Shown: positions 17,152-25,587 of the stretch, piece by piece | Layout: each line of letters starts with the position of its first letter | Numbering within the stretch: the first letter of the stretch is position 1 | NCBI GenBank assembly: GCA_023391695.1 | Contig: JAEWAK010000043.1 | Location: 1 to 40,970, forward strand | Direction: 5' to 3' | DNA from: Bacillota bacterium | GTDB lineage: Bacteria; Bacillota; Clostridia; Lachnospirales; Lachnospiraceae | Length of the DNA stretch: 40,970 nucleotides | Notes under the pieces: generated by a model | The model's input: the letters and a program-made list of their open reading frames with translations, nothing else | What the model was told of the DNA's origin: nothing | The model's database searches: none | Position numbers and translations under genes: made by a program

Positions 17152-17340
17152 TTCAAAACCGATATTGACTTGATAGAAAATCAATAAATATCTGTGTGAT
17201 TGGGTTAAAGTGATTTGCAATCGTCCCGAAAGGCGATTTAGACCTTGAAAATACGGAATCCATCCTACTGAAGACCGGGTTGTAGGGGCGTTGATGGGAT
17301 GAAACTTCTAAGATAGAAAATATAGGAAGCAAAATAAAAT

Positions 17341-17373
17341 GGCATCAGGAGAGCAAATCTTGATGCCTTTTTG
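17341..17373 (+). terminator. Rho-independent terminator after the ABC permease
   Basis: GGCATCA at 17341-17347 pairs with TGATGCC at 17361-17367, followed by TTTTTG. It lies about 190 bases after the permease stop and is the natural end of the exporter transcript. Confidence 0.65.
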
Positions 17374-17381
17374 TTATAGAT

Positions 17382-17591
17382 TTAGTTGATCTTGTCAAAC
17401 TGAGTAAGAATCCAATGGATTACAGAAATACCTCCCTGATCAGTTTTAGAATATTTCCATGTCTGCCGATTCATTTCCGATAGGCAGTACCATGTGTTAT
17501 CAAGGTAACTGCACAGATGGATGTGGATAGGCATTTTAATCCATTCAGGATGAATGAAGGTATGGTTTATAATAATTTTTATCTTTATCAC
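17382..17591 (-). pseudogene. Possible gene remnant, about 70 codons
   Basis: The frame encodes IHIHLCSYLDNTWYCLSE and NRQTWKYSKTDQGGISVIHW, with the Trp, Cys and Tyr content of real protein and not of random A+T-rich DNA. The only start-like codon is a GTG at 17591 with no binding site, and the open frame continues a few codons upstream to a TGA. No family is recognised. It may be the end of a decayed gene. Confidence 0.2.
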
Positions 17592-17993
17592 TGATAAATG
17601 CAGATTTTCATAGATTTTATGTCAGATCAATGATAAAATAAAAGCGTTAATTTTGCAAGGATAGGCAGAAAATATCTGTGGTTTTAGATAGATATACTGC
17701 GTAAAAGGACTGGGAACATATAAACGTGACATAGAGGAGGAATGGATTAGGCCGGCCACGGTTACCTGTATGACGGATGAGCAGTCGGCCATACCGGATT
17801 AGGAAAGCAGGAAGAAATGGCTGGAGATAAGTCGGGGTGCCAAAGTACCAGGGGATATTCCCGCAAGATAACCACATGGGTGCTGAGTGAGGCGCTGGAA
17901 GCCAAGCAGGCGGTAAACGGACTTGGTGAATGTTGATTCCAAAAGCATTATGAGTGGAAGTATTGAAAAGAATTGGAATGTTGGGAGAAAAAG

Positions 17994-18113
17994 GTGATTA
18001 ATGATTCAACCCAGGAGCAACTTGGTTCAATGGAGGCGGCGGCAGCATCTGCCATTGATTTAAGCGGGAATGCAACTGAACTTGACAAAATGACAAAACA
18101 ATACATTATTTAG
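17994..18113 (+). pseudogene. Methyl-accepting chemotaxis protein C-terminal relic
   Basis: The last 39 codons of an open frame read VINDSTQEQLGSMEAAAASA and continue LSGNATELDKMTKQYII before TAG. This follows the usual C-terminal wording of methyl-accepting chemotaxis proteins (INDSTQEQ..SMEE...AA..LS..A..L..M...F). Nothing upstream continues the receptor in any frame, so only the tail remains. Confidence 0.5.
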
Positions 18114-18475
18114 AATAAAATAAATCTGGTATAAAACCGAGTTGAAATCAAATGATATGGTCATTAAAAAACATTGATTACCATTTGGAACAACTCATCA
18201 GAAAAATAGATAAAAATAACCAATGCCAGAAGAGGAAAATCCATGAACATACTTATAAGAGTAAATCAAACACAGCTACTTGACGTTTTGCTGAACGTCG
18301 CAAGTTTGTTCCCAAGGGTAAAGTTTTCAGAATAAGGTGAAAGTAATTGTTCAAGTTTGAAGCCGATTTGCTCCAGTTTCAGAATTTTTTGATCTATCAG
18401 TATTCGGTAAATAGCAGGTATCGTGTTTTATCATCTGTTTTACCACTTATGTGCATATATCATGCCAGGTTTATA

Positions 18476-18521
18476 AATAATGGCTTTCCCACGCAGTGTA
18501 AGCAAAGGGAAAGCCATTATT
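18476..18521 (-). terminator. Strong hairpin terminator below the P-II genes
   Basis: AATAATGGCTTTCCC (18476-18490) and GGGAAAGCCATTATT (18507-18521) form a perfect 15-bp stem with a 16-base loop. It lies 77 bases beyond the stop of the last P-II-like gene. Flanks are T-rich on one side and A-rich on the other, so it could act in both directions. Confidence 0.65.
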
Positions 18522-18597
18522 TATTCAACAATATTTCTTAATTCACAATGAGAACAATTCATGTTATTATTGAGAGCGCCTCATAGAAAGATTGATT

Positions 18598-18945
18598 TTA
18601 TGCTTGATCCTTATTATCCAAGCTCTCACAATTGTATCCGCCAAGACCGACAGCACTTGACACCGGCAGTGTATAACAAATTCCATGAGCTTCCGTTTTA
18701 AAGCCTGAATACTGTTTAATACTGGCCATAATCCTGTCGGCGGCATCGCTGTCAATTATGGTTAATACTATTTCCTTTTCTTTATCTGTATTAATACCCA
18801 AAATTTCTTTATGCTGAAAACTATAACGGCGGGCATTTATAATAGTAGCTCCGCAAGAACCGTATGAACGGATATACTCGACAATCTTTTCAGCAAAACC
18901 TGCGTTAACAACGATATATAAGGCTTTCATATTACCGTCTATCAT
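18598..18945 (-). CDS. P-II-like signalling protein (second of two)
   Basis: A 115-residue protein resembling the P-II (GlnB/GlnK) fold: MKALYIVVNAGFAEKIVEYI, then SYGSCGATIINARR (the P-II pattern of a helix followed by GA-x-GATI-x-x-x-R), a degenerate T-loop region, and KEIVLTIIDSDAADRIMASI as the second half. The end LPVSSAVGLGG replaces the usual P-II C-loop, and the uridylylated Tyr of the T-loop is not evident, so it is a divergent relative. The start is fixed by TAGGAGGTAAAA before ATG. It is the last gene of a three-gene unit with a P-II paralogue 14 bases before it and a DUF1538 membrane protein. Likely role: nucleotide- or metabolite-dependent control of that protein (inference). Confidence 0.75.
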   Translation of the reverse strand: MIDGNMKALYIVVNAGFAEKIVEYIRSYGSCGATIINARRYSFQHKEILGINTDKEKEIVLTIIDSDAADRIMASIKQYSGFKTEAHGICYTLPVSSAVGLGGYNCESLDNKDQA

Positions 18946-18959
18946 TTTTACCTCCTATA

Positions 18960-19271
18960 TTATACTGACAACTTTTCAACAGGAATGACAAAAGCAATAC
19001 CTGTATTAGGTTGATCAAAATTTAACTTTGTAACAAACTGTTCCATCAATTGGGGTGTTAGACTGCTTTTTAATAAACAAGTAATCAGGACCTTTTTCTC
19101 ATCAGCAACAAGACCCAGCATATCTTTAAAATAGCCGGATTGTACCGAACCCTTGGCATACACCACATCAATTAGATAACAGCCGGAGTTAAGTAATAAT
19201 TTCAGTACATTGTCCTTATATTTTCTTGCTGAAATTACAGTTAAATAATCAATCATATAATCAGAATCCAT
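18960..19271 (-). CDS. P-II-like signalling protein (first of two)
   Basis: The chosen start is the ATG at 19271 (MDSDYMIDYLTVISARKY), inside the last codons of the DUF1538 gene; AGGAGGG lies 14-15 bases upstream, so the TTG just before it (19274) is an alternative. A longer frame reaching 19328 lacks a binding site. The 103-residue product has a ferredoxin-like P-II pattern: a first strand, a helix (YKDNVLKLLLNSGC), a second strand with VVYAKGS where P-II proteins have the T-loop entry, and a second strand-helix-strand (KVLITCLLKSSLTPQLMEQF). It is shorter and more divergent than its neighbour. The two could form a heterotrimer or act in sequence. Confidence 0.65.
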   Translation of the reverse strand: MDSDYMIDYLTVISARKYKDNVLKLLLNSGCYLIDVVYAKGSVQSGYFKDMLGLVADEKKVLITCLLKSSLTPQLMEQFVTKLNFDQPNTGIAFVIPVEKLSV

Positions 19272-20961
19272 CAAGACTATTGATTCCCTCCTCTGTTTTA
19301 TTTGACTCCATATTATCATTATTCTCACTCATATCAGAGTGCACGTGCTCCTCGATCTGCATTGATAAATGATCCCCTCGATTGACAAGTAAAGCCAATT
19401 CCTCTAATTCATTAAGTTCAGCTTCTTTTGTGGTCTTGTCCACCTTCTTAAGAGCCCTATCATATACTATACCTAAAAATTGAACAGCAATCAATGGGGT
19501 AACTGAAATAAATGCAATAATTCCGAAACCGTTGACTAAAATTGATTGTCCGCCGGAAGTAGATTTTTGAGCTACAGCCTGTGCCATACCAAGAGTTAGG
19601 GGGGTTAAGAAGGCGGAAGTTAAAGCACCGCCGGAAACGCCGCCCGAGTCGAAGGCCAGGCCTACAAATAGCTTTGGTGTGAATATCATCATAATAAGCG
19701 CAATTGCATAGAGTGGTACTAAAAACCAAAGAATATTTATCCCAGTCAAAATTTTAACCATTGCGAGTAAAGAGGCAAAACCTATTCCGATGGCAAGTGT
19801 CATTCGAATGGTCAGCTTTTTGATATGACCGTTAGTAATTTCCTCCAGCTGTTCTCCCAACACGGTAACGGCAGGTTCCGATAGGGTAATAGCTGCACCA
19901 AGAATATAACCGATGAGCAGCAACAGCCATTTGAACCATTCCGGACGAGAGGGTTCCAGAAAGACTTCACCGATGTACTTGCCTGCAAAGGCAAAGCCGT
20001 AGTCTATTCCTGACAGGAAGATCATTAAACCGATAAACACTACTATAGAGCCAAGAAGAATATTAATAAAGTCCTTCTTAGGTTGTTTGATCAGAAAGAA
20101 TTGAAAGGGCAGGAAGATTACGATTATAGGAATAAGTGCCAGGGCAACTCCCATGAAATTACCGGATAGGATTTCACGTACGGTAATCTCGGTACCGGGA
20201 GCATAGATCTGCTCCGGAGGTAATACACCGTTATAATTGATATTAAGTATGATAGCATAGATGGATAATGCCAGTATGGGACCAACGGAAGCCAGACCGA
20301 TGATACCAAAGGTATCGTCATTACTTTTGTGCTTGGACAACGTAGCAGATACACCCATGCCCAGTGCTAATATGAAAGGAACTGAGATGTCACCGGTTGT
20401 TGCACCGCTTCCGTCAAAGGCCAAAGCGACAAATTCGTTGGGTACAAAGATTAGTACAATAAAGGTTAAAATATATAGAACGGCGAAAACTATCTTGATA
20501 TTTAAGTCTTTCATAATTCGGTAAAGGGAAAAGCCTACCATAATTCCGATACCCATACCCATGATCCAGATAAATATTGTCTCATTAATAATCGGCATAA
20601 TCATATTCGTCTGTCTGGCTAAAACAGTCAACGCAGGCTCGGCAACAGTGGCCAGCAGACCAAAAACCAAACCGAAGAAAATAATAAAAGCAGCTTTTTT
20701 CAGTTTAATTAGTGATCCTCCGACAAGCATACCAATTGGAAGAATACTAATATTAAGACCGATCAAAAAAACGCTTTGCCCCACAACCACGCTAAAATAA
20801 CCAACAATCAATTTGATGTAATCGGAGTGGTTGTTTAACGGTGCGATAAAAACACAAACAATAATAATGATTATTGCAAGAGGTAGTGAGGAGATAAAAA
20901 CTTCCTTCAGCGTGGTGTTAAAAATAGCTAGTTTACTTTTTAGGTTTAAATTATTCATCAC
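19261..20961 (-). CDS. DUF1538 family membrane protein, two-domain
   Basis: A 566-residue integral membrane protein with about twelve hydrophobic helices arranged as two homologous halves. Each half carries a conserved Glu-Pro motif (AEPALTVLARQTN near 107; SEPAVTVLGEQLEE near 363) and a Gly-rich re-entrant-like motif (ALAFDGSGATTGDISVPF near 180; GLAFDSGGVSGGALTSAF near 434). This is the pattern of the DUF1538 family. The internal duplication and the acidic and Gly-rich motifs inside hydrophobic segments suggest an ion-coupled transporter, but the substrate is unknown. A hydrophilic acidic tail of about 60 residues (rich in Glu, Asn and His) is a possible docking site for the two P-II-like proteins encoded directly downstream. 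The binding site TAGGAGAACG precedes ATG. Confidence 0.85.
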   Translation of the reverse strand: MMNNLNLKSKLAIFNTTLKEVFISSLPLAIIIIIVCVFIAPLNNHSDYIKLIVGYFSVVVGQSVFLIGLNISILPIGMLVGGSLIKLKKAAFIIFFGLVFGLLATVAEPALTVLARQTNMIMPIINETIFIWIMGMGIGIMVGFSLYRIMKDLNIKIVFAVLYILTFIVLIFVPNEFVALAFDGSGATTGDISVPFILALGMGVSATLSKHKSNDDTFGIIGLASVGPILALSIYAIILNINYNGVLPPEQIYAPGTEITVREILSGNFMGVALALIPIIVIFLPFQFFLIKQPKKDFINILLGSIVVFIGLMIFLSGIDYGFAFAGKYIGEVFLEPSRPEWFKWLLLLIGYILGAAITLSEPAVTVLGEQLEEITNGHIKKLTIRMTLAIGIGFASLLAMVKILTGINILWFLVPLYAIALIMMIFTPKLFVGLAFDSGGVSGGALTSAFLTPLTLGMAQAVAQKSTSGGQSILVNGFGIIAFISVTPLIAVQFLGIVYDRALKKVDKTTKEAELNELEELALLVNRGDHLSMQIEEHVHSDMSENNDNMESNKTEEGINSLDGF

Positions 20962-21856
20962 GTTCTCCTATCTCAAATTTATGTACATATAAGTTATATC
21001 AACCAATGTTAACTGCAAACTGCGTTAGCAACCATAGATATTTATCTTAAATATGTAATATATTTCTTTTAGAAAATGCCCTAGGAGCTAGGTGAGCGAT
21101 TAAAATTATCACACTTCTCATTGAATTAAGATGAAATTACCCCAATATAATGAAATGGATCAAAGATAGAACTATGATATGAAAATAATTGCACTTCTGC
21201 CGGATTTAACAAAGAGTTCACCTATAACTTATACACATATAAATTAATTATACATTATTTTGAATAATTAGCAATAAATTTAGCACTTTTATTTTTTATT
21301 TTTTTTGTTTTAAAATTTATAAGTAACTATTTTACATAGATGACGGAGTATTACATTATGAAAAAGATTATGGTCATACCGCCGAAACCAACAGAACCTA
21401 TAAAGCTGAAAGCAGGATAATATGTCTGAAAATATTTTTGATTTGGCTTGGTAATTAGACCAATAAAATAATTGTTGAAAATAAGTTGTATGTTTATAAT
21501 GTTCTTCGCGGGTACGGTAAGGATTGGACGAAACGAGGGGCGGCTATGATTTATTTGGAAACCTTAAAGAAGTTCACTACCTGTTTTGTAAAGGTCTTTG
21601 TAAAGGTATTATAAAGGATTTATAAGCGGCAAAAGTACATGATCTGATTCTGCCAGTATAAAACCGGGTGCCGCTTTGTAGTTTAGATGAACGACTTTTG
21701 CGGCACCCTTTAGGCTGTATTGGCTTATTTAATAAGATGTATAATAATGTTGCTATATATTATAACCTTTTTTACTCCGTGCTAATTGATTTTGTGAAAC
21801 AGAAATAGTCAAACATGAATATCCCTGTAAAATTTACGGAGTATAATATGCTTTAG
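20962..21856. other. Intergenic region of about 0.9 kb
   Basis: The part next to the DUF1538 gene should contain its promoter, but I could not identify a convincing pair of elements. A TATAAGTTATA-like element near 20988-20999 recurs inverted near 21222-21242. A 19-codon frame starts at 21358 (MKKIMVIPPKPTEPIKLKAG) and stops; it looks like a gene beginning that has been lost. The hairpin at 21666-21708 is listed separately. No intact gene is present. Confidence 0.45.
21666..21708. terminator. GC-rich hairpin, possible bidirectional terminator
   Basis: GGGTGCCGC (21666-21674) pairs perfectly with GCGGCACCC (21700-21708) across a 25-base loop; TTTAGG follows on the plus strand. It lies about 150 bases below the stop of the GH12 gene on the minus strand, or after the decayed plus-strand frames. 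Which transcript it ends is uncertain. Confidence 0.45.
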
Positions 21857-22582
21857 TTAATTGCTGGTAACGGAATAGCCGTTAGTTGTAAAGTTTAAGC
21901 CGGCGCTTGAGGAAGTAATCTCAAATCCGAATTGAACAGTATTAACGGTCTGGGTGCCGTTAAACCAGCCTTTTGTTTTAATCCAATTTAAAATAGCCAG
22001 AATATCCACCGTACCGGAATTGGTATCACTGGTTCTTACAAAGGAATAGACTATATTGGAACCGTTGGTGCCTTGATATACATTCCAGGTATGGCCGCCT
22101 ACGGATACGTTGGAACTTACGGGAACCGGCTGTCCTGAAGAATTCCAATTATAAGAGATGGGATTGACTGAGCCGTTGTAATTCATCCATAGCATAATTT
22201 CATAGGTAGAACCGTTTGTCCAGATATCATATGTGGTAGCATAGGATCCGCTGCTCGGAGGGGTCACATTGAAACTGCTTTTCAGGGTATTAATGGAGGA
22301 TAAGCTTTTGCCTATAGACTTTGTAACATTAGGATAGGACTTGACACCTCCGGTATCTGGATGCTGTGCCCAAACGCCCCAGTTACTGTAACTGTTTGCC
22401 CAGATGCTCTGGGCGCCGGCACCGCTGCCCCAAATATTATTATAAATCGTATAGCCTCCATTTGTCCAGGAGGCCCATTGGTCCGAGGAAGACCAGGTTG
22501 CTGCAAGAACTGTTACTGATGTAAAGAATATAAGAACCAGACAAATTAAACCCGATAATAGTGTTTTGAATTTCCCTTTCAT
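21857..22582 (-). CDS. Secreted glycoside hydrolase family 12 endoglucanase
   Basis: A 241-residue protein with a typical signal peptide (basic start, hydrophobic core to about residue 25, cleavage near VLAA). The mature part matches GH12, retaining beta-1,4-glucanases or xyloglucanases with a beta-jelly-roll fold. The probable nucleophile is Glu128 in YEIMLWMNY and the probable acid/base is Glu221 in VQFGFEITSSS, corresponding to the two conserved GH12 glutamates. It lacks any carbohydrate-binding or dockerin domain, so it would be a free extracellular enzyme. The start is supported by AAAGGAGCG upstream. It is monocistronic. GH12 is fairly rare among anaerobic Firmicutes, making acquisition possible but not shown. 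Confidence 0.9.
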   Translation of the reverse strand: MKGKFKTLLSGLICLVLIFFTSVTVLAATWSSSDQWASWTNGGYTIYNNIWGSGAGAQSIWANSYSNWGVWAQHPDTGGVKSYPNVTKSIGKSLSSINTLKSSFNVTPPSSGSYATTYDIWTNGSTYEIMLWMNYNGSVNPISYNWNSSGQPVPVSSNVSVGGHTWNVYQGTNGSNIVYSFVRTSDTNSGTVDILAILNWIKTKGWFNGTQTVNTVQFGFEITSSSAGLNFTTNGYSVTSN

Positions 22583-22832
22583 ATAAAATACGCTCCTTTT
22601 ATTATAATGATTTATAAAATAACAACATTACTATACAAGAACATTATTGTATAACAATATATGGAAAGGAATAGTAAAAATTATACATAAATTACATCCA
22701 ATATTTTACTTTGAAGTGGATAAAGGCATTCATACCAAAGAAGAAAAATGACAATCTTTTTGCGTTTCTTTACAGGGTTAAGACTAATGGAGAATCTGCC
22801 TGCTTCTAATATCTTATGGTACAGCCAAAAGC

Positions 22833-23384
22833 CTATTTCAATAAAGAAATCATAAAGGTGCTCACAATTTTCGCAAGCTCTTCGGGTGTTTCTTTTGAAC
22901 CGTTCCTGATCCAATGTACCGTGACATTCCAAAAACCTCCCGCCTGATAGATCAATTCATAATCGGATTTAGGACGATATGTTTGGTTCATCAAAAACAT
23001 TTCATTTAAGCTGGTTAAATACTCGTCAAATTTGGTTAGTACCAGCAGAAGCATTCCATTGCGGTCGAGCAGCTCAAAAAAATCGGTGTACTGCATGCAT
23101 ACTGAAAAGTACGCTTTTGTTGTCTCGTAAGTATTGAGTTTATCAAGTTCATAGAGTTTATTGAGCTCAAATACATATTTTTCACAGGCTTCCTGTATAA
23201 CCAGATACAGCACATCCTCTTTCCGCTTAAAATGCCGGTAAAACGTCTTTCTGTCCAAAGTGGCTTTTGCCGTCAACTCTTTAATGGAAATGTTGTTGTA
23301 TGGCTGTTCTTTCATCAACTCCAGTAAGGCGCTCAATATCCATAGCTTTGACTGAACCGCCAGAGGATTTTCTTTTTTATCCAT
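22833..23384 (-). CDS. TetR-family transcriptional regulator
   Basis: The start is set at the ATG at 23384 (MDKKENPLAVQSKLW), preceded by GGGGAAGC; the open frame continues upstream through the promoter. The 183-residue protein has the TetR helix-turn-helix at about residues 27-50 (NNISIKELTAKATLDRKTFY, RHFKRKEDVL) and a helical ligand-binding domain of the TetR_C_7/8 type, with a YQAGGFWNVTVHWIRNG core near the end. It is divergent from the alpha/beta hydrolase gene, whose promoter overlaps its own, so it most likely represses that gene and itself. The effector is unknown. Confidence 0.88.
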   Translation of the reverse strand: MDKKENPLAVQSKLWILSALLELMKEQPYNNISIKELTAKATLDRKTFYRHFKRKEDVLYLVIQEACEKYVFELNKLYELDKLNTYETTKAYFSVCMQYTDFFELLDRNGMLLLVLTKFDEYLTSLNEMFLMNQTYRPKSDYELIYQAGGFWNVTVHWIRNGSKETPEELAKIVSTFMISLLK

Positions 23385-23447
23385 TTTAATGCTTCCCCAT
23401 TTTTCAATATTTGTGGAACTTAGTTTGGCTTTATTGACTATGGATAC

Positions 23448-23476
23448 AGTATAATATAAAATCAAAAGTGTCACAA
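23448..23476 (-). promoter_or_regulatory. Promoter of the tetR-like gene, overlapping the hydrolase start region
   Basis: On the minus strand TTGTGA (23476-23471) and TATACT (23453-23448) are spaced by 17 bases. On the plus strand a TATAAT at 23450-23455, with TTGGCT 19 bases before it, could drive the hydrolase, so the two promoters would be interlocked and one bound repressor could silence both. Confidence 0.5.
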
Positions 23477-24463
23477 GTGTGGAATTTTCAAAAAAGGAGG
23501 GGTTTAATCATCAAAGGATACGATAACGATCCAATCTGGCGGGATATGCAAAGGTTTTTGCCCGAACAAAACCGACTATCGGATTATAACCTTCCCCATG
23601 AATACACTATAAACATTCACGGCATGAATATTCATGTTGACCATTACAGGCATGAAAAGCCCAAAGCAAAGGTCATCCTGTTTCATGGTGTTGGTGGAAA
23701 CGGCAGGCTGTTATCTTTTATTGCGTTGCCTTTGCATAAAAACGGCTTTGAGGTAATATGCCCGGACCTGCCGTTGTACGGGTATACGGAGTATTCCGAT
23801 AAAATAAACTATGATACATGGGTTAAGTGCGGGACTGAGATCGTACAGTATTATCAAAATCAGGATTCATTGAAAACCTTTCTTTTCGGTCTCAGCGCCG
23901 GAGGCATGCTTGCCTATCAGGTGGCCTGTGCATGTGGGGTAAACGGCGTGATCGCAACCTGTATTCTGGATCAAAGAGAGGCAGTAGTAACCCGGAAAAC
24001 GGCTCGCAATCCCATATTCGGAGCATTAGGGAAACGGTTCATGTGGCTGCTGCGGTATTGTTTTCCCGATTTGCGGCTGCCCATGAAGCTGGTTTCCAAC
24101 ATGAAGTGTATCGTGAACAACCAAGCTCTCGCAAAAATCCTGATGGCCGATGCCCGCTCCGCTGGTGTGCGTGTCCCGATCAGATTTCTACATACTATGC
24201 TTTCTCCTCAATTCAAGACGGAGCCGGAGCGGTTCGACAGATGCCCGTTTCTCCTGGTTCATCCGGAGCAGGATATGTGGACGGATCTGTCCCTAAGTCT
24301 GATTTTTTATGACCGCCTTGCCTGTGAGAAAGAATTAAAGCTCTTAAAAGGAGCCGGGCATTTTCCGATTGAGCCGGAAGGACTCGGGGAGTTGGAGATT
24401 TTCTGCCTGGAATTTATGGAGAGAAACAGAAATGAACCGCCCGATAAGAGCAGACGACCGTGA
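23468..24463 (+). CDS. Alpha/beta hydrolase
   Basis: An alpha/beta hydrolase with oxyanion-region motif LFHGVGGNG (about residue 71 from the first possible start), nucleophile elbow GLSAGG (Ser143), probable acid Asp269 in HPEQDMWTD and catalytic His298 in GAGHFPIE. No signal peptide is present; substrate is unknown (esterase or lipase-like). Start: the GTG at 23468 is the farthest canonical start but has no binding site and overlaps the promoter. A very strong AAAAAAGGAGGGG ends at about 23502, and the codons at the right distance are ATC (23507 or 23510), so a non-canonical start or a mutated start is possible. It is divergent from the TetR gene, its likely repressor, and followed by a broken membrane-protein gene. 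Confidence 0.87.
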   Translation: MSQVWNFQKRRGLIIKGYDNDPIWRDMQRFLPEQNRLSDYNLPHEYTINIHGMNIHVDHYRHEKPKAKVILFHGVGGNGRLLSFIALPLHKNGFEVICPDLPLYGYTEYSDKINYDTWVKCGTEIVQYYQNQDSLKTFLFGLSAGGMLAYQVACACGVNGVIATCILDQREAVVTRKTARNPIFGALGKRFMWLLRYCFPDLRLPMKLVSNMKCIVNNQALAKILMADARSAGVRVPIRFLHTMLSPQFKTEPERFDRCPFLLVHPEQDMWTDLSLSLIFYDRLACEKELKLLKGAGHFPIEPEGLGELEIFCLEFMERNRNEPPDKSRRP

Positions 24464-24474
24464 GGAGGAGCAGT

Positions 24475-24971
24475 ATGTTCAAGCGATGGAGGCGTAAGAC
24501 GTTTTTTTCTTGGTTATGAATATTGTATTGATCTCATTGTGTACTCCGGTGATGGCGGAACCGGGAGGTGAAATATTTGGTGATTTCTTTTCTAGCCGTA
24601 TTATTGACTGCGTTTTTTGTCAGTGTCATTCAATTTATTAAGGGAGACCGAAGCCTGTTGCAAATATCAAGCGGCATCCTATCGCTGTTCTTTGTCATCG
24701 GGCTTTTTGGAGCCGTATATGCTCTGTTTTTACATCGGTTTGCCGGTTTTCCCGCCTTGCTTTCGGAGTCTTCTTACCGGCAAAAATTATGTTGGCATTG
24801 CTTCTGGCAGTATCCGTATTAAGCATCGGATTTTTAATTGTATGGATCAGAAACTGGCAGAGCGGTAAGATGAAAATGTTTAACAAAGTTTTTTATTCTG
24901 TTGTCACGGTATTTTTTATTGGAGCTGTATGCTGGTTAAATTACTGGAATTTATTGGGGTATAGATACTGA
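24475..24971 (+). pseudogene. Broken secreted/membrane protein gene
   Basis: An ATG at 24475 follows the strong site GAGGAGGAGCAG and encodes MFKRWRRKTFF, but the frame stops at 24519. A run of seven T at about 24504-24510 is the likely slip: in another frame the text continues VMNIVLISLCTPVMAEPG, a good signal peptide. Two further frames then cover hydrophobic segments (24568-24760: LVISFLAVLLTAFFVSVIQF; about 24770-24971: MLALLLAVSVLSIGFLIVWI), with another shift near 24750-24790. The pieces look like a signal peptide joined to a C-terminal multi-helix region, perhaps a membrane-anchored serine hydrolase that lost its central domain; that identity is a guess. Confidence 0.5.
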
Positions 24972-25113
24972 GCAACCGATTCTATCTATCCAAACTAATA
25001 TAAAAAAGAGAACGTAAAATGTCGCGGTGACATAAGAAAACATGAGAAAACCCAGTAAATCAGTGTTTATATGGCAACGGGCAAGCGGGAACGGTACTAA
25101 AAACTGAATATTG

Positions 25114-25156
25114 AACGAAAAAGGGATACTATGTGATATGGTATCCCTTTTTCGTT
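25114..25156. terminator. Strong bidirectional terminator
   Basis: AACGAAAAAGGGATAC (25114-25129) and GTATCCCTTTTTCGTT (25141-25156) form a perfect 16-bp stem with an 11-base loop, with A-runs on one side and T-runs on the other. It ends transcription from the hydrolase region. The remaining bases up to the MerR promoter (25157-25490) show nothing recognisable. Confidence 0.7.
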
Positions 25157-25494
25157 GTCCGGCTGCGTCGTAGATTTTTCATGACTCTCATATCCTTTTC
25201 TGTGTGACAAGCTCGATTCTCGTCCATTTTACAAGTGAAAAGTGCCCCGCTGTCTTCAATGGCTTGAATGACGAAAAGCTTACTTCGGTCTTGGACTTAC
25301 CAAAACTATAACCTCCATTTACTCAAGCTGTAGACTGAATAAGATCAGCCTTGATTAATTGAGTTAGCATCTTGTACAGGTAGGTGATACCTTCATGTGA
25401 TTAGCCAGTAGGCGGCAGATTTTGCTCTGTTAATAAAAAATAAGTGCCAGATACCAGTATAAAAAGAAAGTTTTTTTAAATTTTGAAAAAGTAC

Positions 25495-25525
25495 TTGCTA
25501 ACAACGTTACGTCACGTGATATGAT
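25495..25525 (+). promoter_or_regulatory. MerR-type promoter with 19-bp spacer
   Basis: TTGCTA (25495-25500) and TATGAT (25520-25525) are separated by 19 bases, the over-long spacing that MerR proteins correct by untwisting DNA. The spacer contains AACGTTACGTCACGTGA, an ACGT-rich partial dyad as seen at promoters bound by TipA/Mta-type MerR regulators. The gene behind it encodes just such a regulator, so autoregulation is likely. Confidence 0.7.
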
Positions 25526-25587
25526 TACCTCAGGGCGATGGAAGGTAATAAAAAACAGATCAATTTTGAATATGAGGTGGGAATGAA

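Larger units (their letters stand above)
17374..18475. other. Gene-poor decayed region
   Basis: About 1.1 kb without an intact gene. It contains a protein-like frame on the minus strand (17382-17591) and a chemotaxis-receptor tail (17994-18113), each listed separately. An open minus-strand frame over 17647-17877 has no binding site and no recognisable motif, and a 31-codon plus-strand frame from 18243 (after AGAGGAAAATCC) has no known match. The pattern is that of degraded genes and not of a regulatory region. Confidence 0.55.

Noticed and set aside
22681..22932. Separate small gene downstream of the TetR gene
   Set aside because: The frame overlaps the 3' end of the TetR gene on the same strand, lacks a binding site, and its sequence has no domain pattern.
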